From assembly GCF_949628215.1 (NCBI RefSeq), contig NC_134311.1, forward strand, positions 16,058,582 to 16,122,581: 64,000 nt of DNA. Direction: 5' to 3'. The translations under genes were made by a program, and so were the position numbers. The DNA comes from Phalacrocorax aristotelis (taxonomy: Eukaryota; Chordata; Aves; Suliformes; Phalacrocoracidae). How positions within the stretch are numbered: the first letter of the stretch is position 1; each line of letters begins with the position of its first letter. Shown here one piece after another: positions 37,101-49,924 of the stretch. A model generated the notes under the pieces. That model saw only the letters and a program-made list of their open reading frames with translations, ran no database searches and had not been told where the DNA came from.

Positions 37101-40100
37101 AGGCCAGCTTGACCTTTTCCATTCAGTCAGGTGGGAGTTATGTTGAAAGTACTGTGAAATCCAAGTCTGGACCATAAAGTTTATATACTAGGGGCTCCAA
37201 GTAAAATTGTAGGGGCAATTTTGAACCAGTGACCCTAATTTTTAAGCTTTATATTTTGGTAGAAAGGACACTAAAGGAATGCAAAGTTTATATTAATTTA
37301 AGTGGTCTAGGAAAACATGAATCATATATATTGAAAACAACATCTAAACCCAAATCCGTTACTGAATTGAAGCCAATAAAAATGATAAGTTCTGAGATGG
37401 TTTATGCAAAATGAACCAAGAGCTAGCTGAAATTAACTAACTGAATTATGAAGAAGTATAATAATGTGTCTGTCTGTTAACTGTTTTCAGCTGAAGTGCT
37501 ATCAAAATCAGTATGCATTAAGGGAGAAAATACCACCAAAAAGGTGACTGTGTTTTTGGGAAGAGATTTCAGCTGTGTATTTTCATTATTTGTGTTCTCA
37601 GAATCTCTTTTGCAGAGCCTTTTGCAGAAGGATCTTCTAGTGCTCATGTAATGCTCACTGATCACAAAGGCGTCAGGTATAAGCAGCCAGCTATTTAAAA
37701 GGTATTTCAGGATCTGTGGAGTCTAATCAGTCTATGGAAATATTTTTACTTATGATTGATTAAAGTAACTGTAAACATTAATTTTAAATTACCTGAATTG
37801 CATGGTGTTATTAAATCAACATTTTGTACTACTGATCTGAGATATTATTTTCTCTCCTACAGTTTAAATTTACATAAATCTCCTGGTTTAAATTTCAGGC
37901 CTGTTTCATCTCATTGCTCAAAGATAAACTAAATTATTTGCATTAAAAAATTAGTCATGCTCTTGAAGAAATGTGCACTCTTTTTACTATGTTAGCTTGA
38001 TCAATAATCACCTTTAAAGATACTATGACAGTCACAGAGACTCTTTTATTCCCTAATTATAAATGATCTTGGCCACTTTCAGAAGAAGTTAAAAAAAAAG
38101 AAAAAAGGAAGTGGAATTTGCTTGCTCTTAATTATAATGTATACTGTGAAAATAGACTGGTTACAATTTTCACCTGAGTTTTAATAAAGCAACACCATCA
38201 AGGAACTAAGGTAGATGCTGTTTAAAATTGTAAATTGAAATCCATAAAAACTAAGCATATTGCAAAAAGGAAATCCTTCCCATAGGTGAACTGTGCAGTA
38301 TACTATACTTTGGTTCCATGGCACATTTAACTTTCTTGTAGTGTACTTTTTATGTAGTAAAGGGACACTGAGAATGAAGATATGAATCTTTTACAGTACT
38401 CACTCTTTCTATCTCTGGTGTTCCCTTATTTCTTTCACTGGATATTGTCAACATTTTATCTCTTATTATCAAGGCAATACAGTTTCTGGCATAATATCCC
38501 ATTAGGGAAGACACTGTTCAGCTACCGCTCCAAAATGTTTTCATTCCTGAATTGTGCTGTAGCATAAACCTGAAGTTGATGATGTATTTTGTTTTGCATA
38601 TGTTGAAAGGCTCACCCCTACTTGGAGAAAGAGGAGAGGAGATATTTTTGGATGTTTTTGTTATATTTAGAGGTGACAAATCGCTAGGTTACGTGTAGCT
38701 AAAATTATGCCTAAGTCAGCAGTTGAAGCTGAGAAGAGTTGATATTGGTCTTTTGTTGATTTTTATATAGCTTTTGTGCTTTAAGGTTAGCAATTTTAAG
38801 CAAAACAGAGTTTAGTACAATTTTGATTTGTGTGCTGTGGTCTGTCCTTTATGCATGCCGATGCACAAGTACAGTCTGTGTCTTACCTGGTTTTCTTTAA
38901 TGTAGTTTCTTTCAGATCTTCTAGTCACCCCTCTAGATGATCATTGCAGCAGTGTCGAAGGTCTGGCATGTTCACGGCCCATTTGTCAACTTTCTTGCTC
39001 AACTGGTGCTGTGCTTTCATTGATGTGCGTCTGTTCAGATGGTGGAAAGACCATTTTTGCAGTTTCAATAGCTGGATGAGAATTTCTTTTAGATTCAGTG
39101 GGAAATGGGGACTGTTGTGGAAGCAAACGTCCAAAACAAGCCCTGGTTCAGGGCTTTGGCTGCAGTAAATTATTTTTGAAAATAATTTTAACATCTGAAA
39201 TTGATTCTATATTTGAAATTAAACCCTTAAGTTAATTATTTTTCCTTGGTTGACCTAGTTGTAGGTTTTATTACAAGTATAGTGCACCCAGAAATATCTC
39301 CTGACAAAGGATTTTGAAAATGAAATGCTGTGTAACATCATAGCCTAAACTCAGCTCCCCATCTGTGCACTTGGTTTGACTATATCTCCCTGACCTCACC
39401 AGGGTGTTGTAAAAATAACTGCACTGAAGATTGTAAAATGCCTATATATTATGGTAATAGGGGCCATGTAAGTACCTAAGATAGATGGATAGACAGATAG
39501 CATTAGTGCATTAGAGGGTTTCTTAGAGAACACTAACCAGATTAAGTGCCAGTGTTCTCCTATGTAGCAATGTTAATTGGCAATTTTTGGCAGTTGCACA
39601 GGCGCTAATTACTTTTTAATAGAACCAATGGAAGAAAATTTTCCACTAAGCTTTTATGGATAATTATTGCAATTTTTTTCCTTCCAGGAGCTTGAAAGTT
39701 TGCTCTTACAGCATCCATCAGATCTGTCTTCCAGATAAATGGTAGCATTACAGCACGTACAAGATTGTATTCTGTAGCTTTATGCTGTCTCTGTCTGCTT
39801 TTTAAATGATACTATTTAGAACCTACTCCTCAGTGAACAGAGGATTTATACAAATAGCACATTAACACATTGCTTTGTCTTATTCAAATGCATCATGCTT
39901 CTACACAGTGCGTTACGTAACAGACACATCTGTAGGGACTGTCCACTCTGCTCAGAGCTTTTGAAATGACACCTCATGACCATGCTGAATAAATGTACAG
40001 GATTGCTAGGATTTAATGCACTACATTTTCCAGTGTCTGTTTCTAAAGGTTTCCAGGATTTAATCTTTCTGTGGCTCGTTCCCTTATTATATATTCATGT

Positions 40101-43100
40101 TGTGGTCAAAATAAACAGAAGAAATTGCTGTACGAACGGTCTCAGAAAGACAAGATCCATGTAAGATGATAAACTTTAAATCATGTTAAAAGATGAGTGT
40201 GTCATTGCAGTTGGACTGAAACGATATTGGCATCATCTTACATCACCCTTCTGTCAAGGGTTTGTTACAGTTCATTGGGATTTTAATGTAACACTCATCT
40301 TTCATAATGCGTCGTAAACCAATACGCCATGTCTTCTCTGTGGTAATGAGTTAGGCTGAACACTAATGGTTTTGCCTGCAAAGCCCACTGTGGCTTCAAT
40401 ATTCCCCATTGGCTACAGGGTAAAATATCAGGTCTTCAACTCTGGCATATTCCTTGAAGGACAAGACCTACAGATTTAAAAGGGAATGAGGGTTTGTGTT
40501 GGCCAAATTTTGGTAGTTTATCAGAAGGTTCTTAAGGTAACAGGTATATGTAAAAAGAAGAGTGTTTTGGTGGGCTATGGGCAGGTAGGGACAGTGTGCC
40601 CCAAACCATCCCCTCTGTGGGGATTGATAGAGAGTTCACTCAGGTGTGTGTAGGCCCTACATTCACTCTTGTCCTGCATTTGGCTGTAAAATACTGCTCT
40701 GACAAGCCTGATCCTGCTTGAAAGTTTACCAGAATTTGGGAAAAAAAACCTTTTTCTTATTTTTTTTAGGTTTACTGGAATAATTATCTAACCACTAGCG
40801 AAAAAAGGGGGGAGCAAATGGTTATATTTGAAGTATTATTCATAAGGATTTTGTTCTTAATGTTTTATATAGTAATTTCAATCTGTACACCTAAAGTTAT
40901 AAATTACACCATGATACAAAATGATGATTACAGACTAAGAAACCTGTGTTTGAATTAAAAAAAAATTAAACATTAGCAATTGCTAAACCTGGTTGAAGCA
41001 ATGTTTGGAGACCCATTAAAAAGATCTTTTTAGTGTTTGTGTGGATAAGGATAATGTGTTTATAATATAGTGTATGCTCATTCTCTTCTCTAGAGCCATT
41101 CAGTTGATTTGTGTTAATGGCTTCCCACTGCTTCTTTCTCCCTTTCTTTATGCTTGTCATTTTTTAAAAAAATCACTCTTCCCCCTCCCAAAATCACCTT
41201 TTCCTTCCAAGCTATCTCATTCCACTGTCCTTGTAACTTGGTGGTGAAATAGTCAGCATCACAGACCTTGCTTACAATACTTCATACGGCATTCATTCAC
41301 GCATTTCAAGGGGTTTAAAACTGCAGCTCCCTATGGTTTTAATCATGATGAAAAATCTTGTTATCCTGAAACTTAAATAAATAAAACTGCAAGTTATAAG
41401 GTTTGTGATGCTTTCTGAACTCTTTTCCAGAACTATGATACTTTAATCAGCTTGTACTGAAATATTTTATTAATTTTGTAAGTTACCAATTTATACAGGT
41501 GCACACAAGTGAATAAATGAGAAGGGGTAGAAGCAGAACTGGGAGAAGAGGCTTCTAGGAAAAGGAAAACACTCTTAACAGTTGGAATAGATGGAGGATG
41601 GCAGAAGCATATCTGTGTGAAGTTACCTTCAGCGTCAGGTGTAACTAATTGGACTGGTTCCCTTACCTCCTAGTGGTAGAAACTGCTACAGATGTTTCAG
41701 ACACATGATGTGAATAACCTGTGCAAGGCTCTTGGGAAGATGATTAAATCTAAAAAGTGCTATTTTCCAAGACTGGGTATACATGAAACATGGAACAGGA
41801 AACAATCAACACCTATAAAAACAGCTATATGTAAGAAGACCAAGTAGCATTGAAGACAAGGGATGATATTCCTTATAAGTCACTCTGCATTTTATAACAA
41901 CTTAATCCAGAACTCCGATTAACATCTGGCTGTTGGGATAGATGGCTAGCACAGGGAACAATAATGGGATTGTCCTCAGCAGCTGCCTTTTCTCATAACT
42001 CAGAATTCATTAATGGAATATTGCAGAATGCTGATACATGTAGAAGTTAATTCATCAGAACAAAATCCTGACTGTGTGGTCATTGTCCACAGTTGTATGT
42101 AGTCCAAGGTCCTCCCTTCAGTTCCAGGCCCTCAAATCATGGACCTTGATAAATGCTAGAGTTATCCTCCTATATGTTATCAGATCTGCTGATACTGCTG
42201 TTGTGCCACTTTTTCTGAAGTGTGTGTAGGAAGCAGGAGTACACCAGGACATTTGCTATATACATTTTCTTGTTTAAGACTTCAGATGTTGAATTGCCAT
42301 TAATACAGATAGGATTATGTGATGGGTGTTTGGAAAACAGGATTCTCTTCTATGGTAAGAAACACTGGATGTATAGAAGGGTCTTAATTCTTACCATAGC
42401 CCTCGCTGTTTCAGAAGTGAGTTTGTCATTTATTTGAAGCTGGGTTCAAAGGCAATTCCTTCTTAATTCATATGAAGATATGAAACAGCTTACGGTTCTT
42501 AGCAGGAATGATTTCTTACAGTGGTAAAAAGCTGCAGTTTGTCACACAGAATTTTAAGCTTATAGGTAAAATCAAAGTAGAGGACAGTGGGTATGTTTCA
42601 GTAATTGAAATGTTTCCTAAATCTAAGTCTGTAAACGCTGACTAGACCTTACCAGCATAGGAAAGGCTAAAGAGATGGTGCTAAATCTAAGGAAAGTCTA
42701 ATGGTGGTGTGTTTCTGCTAATAGAGGCACCACATCCTCCTTTTCTTCATTAGTGTAAAATTATTAGGTTTAATTCTGCTTTTTATTTTTTAAATGATGA
42801 TGTCAAGTACTTTGGGGAGAGAATAATTAAAAATGCAGATTTTTTTTACAGTTAAAAGTAATCTTTAATGGTTCAAAATCTCCTTTTCTCTGTTTGGTTT
42901 TGATGATAACCAGAAGTTTTGTAAAGAGGTATTTACTTGTGGAGTGTTCTTTACAAGATCCTTAATTAGATTTAATCTTCCTAATTTTATCTCATTAGGT
43001 GCTGAGTAAGTTTGTCTCTAGTGACCATTTAACTGCCTGGATGATTTAGGTTGTATTCTTATTCTTATTTTGGCTCTTGCCTGAGATAAGAGAATTGCAG

Positions 43101-43312
43101 TGGCTTCAGCAGTTACTGATTTTTTTTAAATGCCAGTTCAGTTTTGAAGAAGTACTAAAATTACTTGAGTCGATGCTTTATAAAATATTGTCCCTTTGAA
43201 AACACGGTAATTTACGTCATAAACCTTGAAATACTAAGAATGCTATTAAAATGTCTTTCTGCAGGGTTTATTTCAGATATAGTTGTTATGATGGCAGCAA
43301 AAGAAAACAAGC
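28111..43312. other. Long intronic stretch without a recognised gene or element
   Basis: About 15 kb of AT-rich, apparently single-copy intron sequence. A 9-bp-arm hairpin lies at 28833-28856 (ATGTTGACT / AGTCAACAT, 6-base loop), and a short imperfect GATA-type run near 39480-39500. Open frames reach 118 codons (33127-33483, hydrophobic only because of T-rich codons) and 89 codons (38925-39194, minus), none with a family signature. I see no CR1 or LTR piece that I can delimit, which makes this the longest repeat-poor block of the window. Confidence 0.5.
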
Positions 43313-44341
43313 TTTGGTGGGTTGACCTTGGGTGGCTGCCAGACCCCCACACAGCTGCTCTATCATTCCTCCTCCTCACCAGGATAGGGAAGAAAATAAG
43401 ATGAAAAAGCTCATGGGTCGAGTTGAGGACAAGGAGATCACTTATCAGTTACCATCATGGGCAAACAGACTTAAATTAGGGAAATTAATTTAATTTATTT
43501 CCAATTAAAAACAGAGTAGGCTAGTGAGAAACAAAGGCAAAACCTAAACCAGCTTATCCTCATCTCTTCATCCTTCCCAAGCTCAACTTCACTCTTGACT
43601 GTTCTATCTTGCCACCCCTGAGTGGTGGAGGGGATGTGGCATGGATTGCAGTCAATTCCTAATGCTTTGTCCCTGCTGCTCCTTCCTCCTCATGTTCTTC
43701 CCCTGCTCCAGCGTAGAGTCCCTCCCATGGGCTGCAGTCCTTCAAGAACTTTCCAGTGTGCAGTCCTTCAGAAACAGACTGCTTCAACATGGGTGCCCAG
43801 TGGGTCACGGGTCCTGCCAGAAAACCTCCTCCTGCATGGGCTCTTCTCCACAGGCTGCAGTTCCTGCCAGGAGCCTGCTCTAGTGTGGGCTCTTCACAGG
43901 CTCTGGCTTCCTTCAGGTCACATCTGCCTGTTCCGGCATGGTGTCCACCACAGGCTGCAGGGTGGATATGCGCTCTGCTGTGGTCCTCCGTGGGCTGTAG
44001 GGGGACAATGTGCATTGCCTTCTCCAGAGGCTGCGGGGGAATCTCTGCTCCAGTGCCTGGAGCCCCTCTTTCCCCTCCTTATTCACTGACCTTAGTGTCC
44101 CCAGAGCTGTTTCCTTCACATTACTCTTACCCCTGCTGCTGTTGTGCAGTACTTTCTACCCTTTTTTGAATACGTTCTCATAAGGATGCCACCCTCTTGT
44201 CTGCTGGGCACAGCTGTGCCCTGCAGTGGGTCTATTGGAGCTGGCTGGAGTGGCAGTGTCTGGCACAGGGCACCTCTGGCCTGCTGTCACAGAGGCCCCC
44301 CTGCAGCCCCCCTGCCAGCACCTGGGCACCTGCACCTGACA
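43313..44341 (+). mobile_element. LTR-like repeat, copy 1 (probable solo LTR of an avian ERV)
   Basis: The copy begins with a TGGTGGGTTGACCTTGG-type start that is shared with the copies at 47.9 kb (minus strand) and 53.8 kb. The three can be followed side by side through shared blocks: GGCTCTATCACTCC-like text, an ATGAAAAAGCTCATGG-like block, TTACCATCATGG, an AATTTAATTTATT-like block, then a C/T-rich part with repeated CTCCAGCGTGGG / TGCAGTCCTTCA modules, and near the end CTGGAGCCCCTC and TCACTGACCTTAGTGTC. The end is placed at CTGACA near 44341. There is no retroviral coding sequence on either side, so it reads as a solo LTR or non-autonomous element. The open frames inside, on both strands, come from the modular GC-rich part and are not genes. 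Confidence 0.8.
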
Positions 44342-47202
44342 CGTAAGTCTTGTTCCAGAAAGTAAATGGAGTGTGCAACAGAAATGGAGTACAGCTTTGA
44401 TTAACAGGTGATATTTTTAATAGGAAACCCAGACGCTGAAGACTAGAGGTAACTGTTCTCGACTTTAAGTTACACTTATAACTTTGGGATAGGTAAAGCT
44501 GTATTTCTTTTTTTTTTTTTTTTTTTTGTGTAAGGATTCCCTCTTCATGTGCCAAAAAAAAAAAATCATGTCTTATCAATAAGATGCTTTTTTGTTTGCA
44601 TTATCACAGTGTATTTTGGACCTTAGTCAAACCAATATAGAACCCATAGGATCTTTCCTTTGCTTTTGGTTTCTAATGGAAAACCTGCTAGGTGACTAGC
44701 TAAATAGCACATTTCATGTGTGATTGGTCTGCTAGGCTGATACCTGGCAGGCTTCTTTTCGGTGGGATTCAAGGTTTTTTTTCTCTGCCCCCTTCAGCTG
44801 TATCAGTGTTAAGCAAACTTGATAATTTTTCCATAAATAGTTTCTTTCTTGCAATTTGATAAAATGATGAATGGTCTGTTGATGAAAATGTTAATAATGC
44901 TTTAATTTTTTTTTAAATTCACAGTGCATTAGACGTCTTAAGTGTTATGCTAGTTTCAACTCCAAGACAACATTTGGTTTTAGGTTGCCATAGGTAAGGG
45001 GTAGGTTTGGGTGAATGCTTTGTTGCAGCTTCAGAGGGACATTTCAAGTTTCCTTACAGGAGCAGTTCACGGTTCTGACAGTAAGAGCACTGAATTAATT
45101 GTCAGTGCATTCTGATGGCATTTACCCTGGGAGCTAAGAGACTTTGTTAGGGCATGAAGCCTATTCTGACTTTCCTGAAATGTAATCCAGCCTCCAGAGA
45201 TGGAAGATTGTGGTTATTAGTGCAAAACTACTATTTTAACAGGTCTGATAGTAATAAGCTGTTAAAGTGAACATCCTGAACAATATCATATTAAGAGTCT
45301 TTATAAGAAAAGAGCTGACAGCTTACAATAAAGGAAAGAGAAGCAATATTAAATCAGTCATGTCACGCTTGTTTCCAGGAAGGTGATTTTAAAATTATTT
45401 TTGTCACCCAAAGTGAATTTGAATTTATAATTGACTGATTTTTTAAGACCCCCTAACATCAGCATTGTAAGGGACAAATATCTCAGGCAACCTACAGCTG
45501 AGGCAAAATCAAAAAAGTAAAATGCAGAAATTTCAGAAAGAGACAAGGAATGACAATTGTAGACCTTTATGTGTGACTCCTTGTGTAATTTTCTCAGGTG
45601 AAGAGACTCAAAGTATTTTATGCTCAACAAATAAGCTGCTTTTCTATTTATTGAATACGTTTATCTTGTGAGCAGGTGGATGCTACAGCACATCCTTGGG
45701 GAAAGCACAGATCTGAAGTATTAAAGTATTGCAGGGCCCAGGTAGGATGAGGAGAATAAAGTGAAATCGGCTTGGCCTTTTATGTTCTATATGTGAAATA
45801 TTTTAGTTCAGGAAGAAAAAGCAAAACTGAAAACAGCAGCTGAGAGAGTCTGTACACAGCGTCTGATTTTGCTTCAGGGACAACCACAGCCTGCCACCAG
45901 GCTTCCTAGGTTTTGTGCAAGTATTTACATTGCTGCTTAGAACAAAATACTGCAGGCCGGAAAGTGGAATAGACTCAGTCAGTAATTGGATGGTGAAGGC
46001 AAAGAAATCCACAGGTTGTGTCCACAAGTACTTTGTGATTCAAAATTATTTATATTATTCAGTTACTTATCAGGACCGTATTGTCCCAGATACTGTAGAA
46101 GAATATCCTCAGTGGTTTGCAGTGTCAGTATAAGACAAAAATCAATGGGTGAGTATTAGCTGGAAGTACAGGAAAACAGTATTGATCAATATGATTAGTT
46201 CAGCTATTGCTTTTCACACGTTTCGTAGGAGATAGAAGGAAGATAATGGTTTTCTGCAGAAATATCCCCCCCTACCTCTGTGGATATCATTGGAGAAAGC
46301 TTTTAAATTCTCACTTGAAAATTTTATGCTGTGGGTTAATCATGGATGCTCTGCTATTACCATTCCCGCTGCAAGGCTGAGTGAGAGCACACGGTGGAGT
46401 ATGGGGAAACGAAAGCAAAACAAGTAATGTCTGAAAAGGTGTTCCAGTACAGAGGAACGTCTTTTAAAATTACTTGTTAGGTTAGTCATCTTTGCAACAA
46501 CATTCTGGATAGTTCTGGATGAGGCAAATTTATCTTTCTCAAGGCCTGGGAAAATGATGTTGCAATAATCTGTACAGTTGCTGGTGACTGCCCTCTGCCT
46601 CAGCCGTTGCTGATGTTTTTCATAAGACTTCTGTCATCAGAGCGTAGTAATATTTTTTGGCCAGTAATGATTATGCAGGCTGTTTAGCAAGAGTGCCCAG
46701 CACAATACATATATGTTATAGATTACAGAACAACTACCTTCTTGTACAGCGGCTCTTTCTCCATCGGTAATCACTCTGTCTTGAGGAATGGAAGCCTATA
46801 TTTGTCAGTGGCAGCAAACCTGTCTCCTGAGAACAGTTCTTGTAGCATAGCAAGAACTGGATGCTGGAAGTGATATTGGTGGCTCACCTGCCCCTAGTTA
46901 ACTACAGCCTTCTCTGGTGAAGCCAGAAGTTCTAGTGGACAGATGACATCACTGCATCTTTCTTTTTTTTTTCCCCACTGCTTACTCACCAGAAAACTAT
47001 AAACTACAGAAACTTTAGAAGTAGTTTCTTCTCTCTCAAAGCCAGCCCTTCTCTGTTTTTGCAAAGCAATGCCATCCCCAGACACAGAATCTCCCTCTCA
47101 GCATTGCTGCACTGTCAGATTCTCCCAGTTTAGAAGGTCTCACTGCAATACCATGTTTTGTGATTCCTATTTGTCTGGTTTACTTAAAATCTCCAAACCC
47201 AG
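44342..47202. other. Intronic DNA between repeat copies
   Basis: AT-rich non-coding sequence. It starts with a T20 tract at 44508-44527 and an A12 run near 44556-44567. No coding frame above about 90 codons exists, and nothing in it resembles a known gene or element. Confidence 0.5.
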
Positions 47203-47900
47203 TGTGGAGCAGATATCCACCTGCAGCCCGTGGAGGACCCCACGCCAGAGCAGGTGGATGACCAAGGCAGGCTGTGACCCCATGGGAGGCCTGCACTGGA
47301 GCAGTCTCCTGGCAGGACCTGTGGCCCAGTGGAGAGAGGAGCCCAAGCTGGAGCAGGTTTGTTGGCAGGACTTGTGACCCCATTGGGGACCCACACGGGA
47401 GCAGTTCGTGAAGAACTACAGCCCTTGGGAAGGACTCACATTGGAGATGTTCGTGAAGGACTGTCTCCTGTGTGAGGCACCCCGTGCTGGAGCAGGGGAA
47501 GAGTGTGAGGAGTCGTCCTCCTGAGGAGGAAGGATTGGCAGAAACAAAGTGTGATGAAGTGACTGCAACCCCCATTCCCTGCACCGCTGGAGGGGAGGAG
47601 GTAGAGAAAATTGGGAGTGAAGTTGAGCCCTGGAAGAAGGGAGGGATGGGGAGAAGGTGTTTTTGAGGTTTGGTTTTATTTCTTATTACCCTACTCTGAT
47701 TTGATTGATAATAAATTAAACTAGTTTCCCTGAGTCGAGCCTGTTTTGCCTGTGATGGTAATTGCTGAGTGATCTCTCCCTGTCCTTATCTTGACCCATG
47801 AGCCTTTCATTATAGTTTCTCTCCCCTGTCCAGCTGAGGAGGGGAGTGATAGAGGGGATTTGGTGGGCACTTGGCATTCAGCCAGGGTCAACCCACCACA
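47203..47900 (-). mobile_element. LTR-like repeat, copy 2, truncated and inverted
   Basis: This is the same repeat as at 43.3 and 53.8 kb, but in reverse orientation. On the minus strand it starts TGTGGTGGGTTGACCC at 47900, and its match to the other copies ends near 47203, just after the GGTGGATATCTGCTCCACAC module. Roughly the last third of the element, present in copies 1 and 3, is missing. Its text is cleaner than in the other copies (for example GAGAGATCACTCAGCAATTACC in antisense), so it is a good guide to the family sequence. It carries no genes. Confidence 0.8.
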
Positions 47901-49819
47901 CATGGGAATAAGCATTGCATCATCTAAGGTTTCTGGAGGTGCAGACCCTCCTGCTTGCTTCCTTTCTGGACATGTATCACATTGTAAGCAGTACCTATTT
48001 CAGGAAGACTGTATTTTACTTATCCTATTTTTATAAAACTTTTCTAACATCATTGCTGTCTTTCGTATGTGAAGGCTGCTATTGTTTGATTGTATTTTTC
48101 CAAGTTTAAAAGTATCTTGTAGGTTGATGGCACTCTTGAATTTTTTTTTTTTTTTTTTTTTTTGAGGAGGCTTTTACTACCTAAGCTCTGAAAGCTCTAA
48201 TTTGTGGCTGCGGTGGGCTATTACTTTTAATCAGCTAGCAGGAGAGATTTTAAAGAACACGGTGTGCAGAACAGCACATCTTCTGGGTTCACTTCTGTGT
48301 ATGCACAGATCTGTTGCTCAGATATATTGCTGTTGCCTTTTGCAGAGCGGTTTTGAGGCATCTCCTCCTCTTTATTCAAAGACATTTAAAAACAAAAGAA
48401 AACAAAAAAAAACTAGACTGAAATTTCCTTGTTGGGCAAGCATCAGAAACGAATTATGCTTAGCTCCAGTGAATAACTAGAAATAACGTAGGAATGAAAT
48501 TGGCCAGTAATGCTGGACCTTGGTTTTTTTTTTCTAGACCATGCAGGCATGATTTTTTCATATGAAACTTCTTTTAAATTCCTTACTGCTTTAAGTATGG
48601 CTTTGAGGGGAAAAGTGTTTTTCAGCATTTCAGTGTATTTGCTGCATGACTGATGCAGCCTGATATGACTTATCACAACATGACTTGTCATCAGAAAAAA
48701 GCTGAGAAAACAAAAGTGAGTTCCTGGAAGCTAATGCCAAGAAAACCAGTGTTAAGGGCAGAGCGAGAAAAATGCATGCTTTTAAGAATGGCTTCTCTCT
48801 TCTCCTCTTATTTCCTTTCCACTTAAAAAAAGCTGGCTGGTAGAAACTTGGCAAGTAGTAAACTTTTAAATAAGATTCTGGACTCGAATGCTGTTTTCTA
48901 GTGATCGGGCAAAGATAAAAATATAGAGGATATTGCTTTGCCCCTTTTTGGGGGAGGCATTAACCTCTTAATAGGTGAGGAAGGCTAATAATAAAATAAC
49001 TGTGAAGGTTGTAGATTTTAAATGCTGTATAGTAATTTGAATGTTGGAAGCATTCATTTGCAGTAGCCTAGCCTTTCAATCTTGTGTTTCAATTTTTATT
49101 TTCTTTTAATTAATTTTCTAAGTTTATTTTCATAAACTTTGTGGAAGTCAAAAATGAAACAGAAATCAAAATATGTTCTCTGTAGTCAGAAGTATTTGAT
49201 AATTTTGTACATATCTAAGCATGTAAATACACTGAGGAGCATAATTAGTTTACTGAGGTTGTACTGCTAACCTCTTGTATGGCAAGATGAGAAGACAGTG
49301 ATAAAAGGGTTGTTAAATAATGTCTATAATGAGTTGAATTCTGTATTTAACTTGGTAAGAGTGAGTTTATTTGAATGCTGATTATACTGGAAACAAATTT
49401 GGAGCATTTTTGGAGTTATTTTAAGGCCTTTAACAGAGTCACAACCTATAACATTTGTGCCCTACGCCTTAGTATTCAATATCATATTTGCTGACCTTGT
49501 GCTTTTAATGTCACAATCAAAAGTGGGAACTAAGGTAGGATTCCAGTACAAGGGACCACTAACAGTAGACTGATATGTAACAGCATGACTTGAGAATGAG
49601 TGCTACATTATTTTAGCAAGCTACTTTCAGTCCAGGATGGAAGAGAGAGTATGAGGAAGGACATAATGAGCCTCCAGGTCTATCTGCATGAAAAAAGCAA
49701 GCTGCTGGAAAGGAGACATGAAGAGATGTAGTATGTATTCACTAACAAACACTATAATATGTCTAGCATATGATCTTATTTTGGGGATCATACAGTGTGA
49801 ATATATAAAATTTCTCTTC
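47901..49819. other. Intronic DNA with a T23 tract
   Basis: AT-rich non-coding sequence. A T23 tract lies at 48141-48163. No RNA gene, coding frame or mobile element could be recognised on either side of it. Confidence 0.5.
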
Positions 49820-49924
49820 CTTCCAAGAGGCAATGGGCACAGGGGACAAATGAGCAGGGGTTTTGGTCCAGATGACCTCTAGAGATCCCTTCCAGCCTCA
49901 ACCATTCTGTCATTCTGTGATTGC
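49820..49924 (+). mobile_element. CR1 LINE tail fragment
   Basis: Only the extreme 3' end of a CR1 is left. GAGCAGGGGTTTTGGTCCAGATGACC-type 3' UTR text is followed by GATCCCTTCCAGCCTCAACC and the tail ATTCTGTCATTCTGTGATT. The 5' side (about 49820-49845) is uncertain. This is a very short, 5'-truncated copy with no coding capacity. Confidence 0.85.

Noticed and set aside
38925-39194. Frames on both strands that could suggest an internal exon
   Set aside because: Neither strand resembles PRR16 or another known protein, and no convincing acceptor-donor pair encloses them.
39478-39502. GATA-type microsatellite
   Set aside because: It is too short and irregular to annotate as a repeat locus.
43622-44169. 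Open frames of 80-155 codons in LTR copy 1
   Set aside because: Similar frames recur in the other LTR copies and on the opposite strand. They arise from the repeated GC-rich modules, not from a protein gene, and there is no gag, pol or env similarity.
47180-47584. A 134-codon minus frame in LTR copy 2
   Set aside because: It is the same modular LTR sequence and is not coding.
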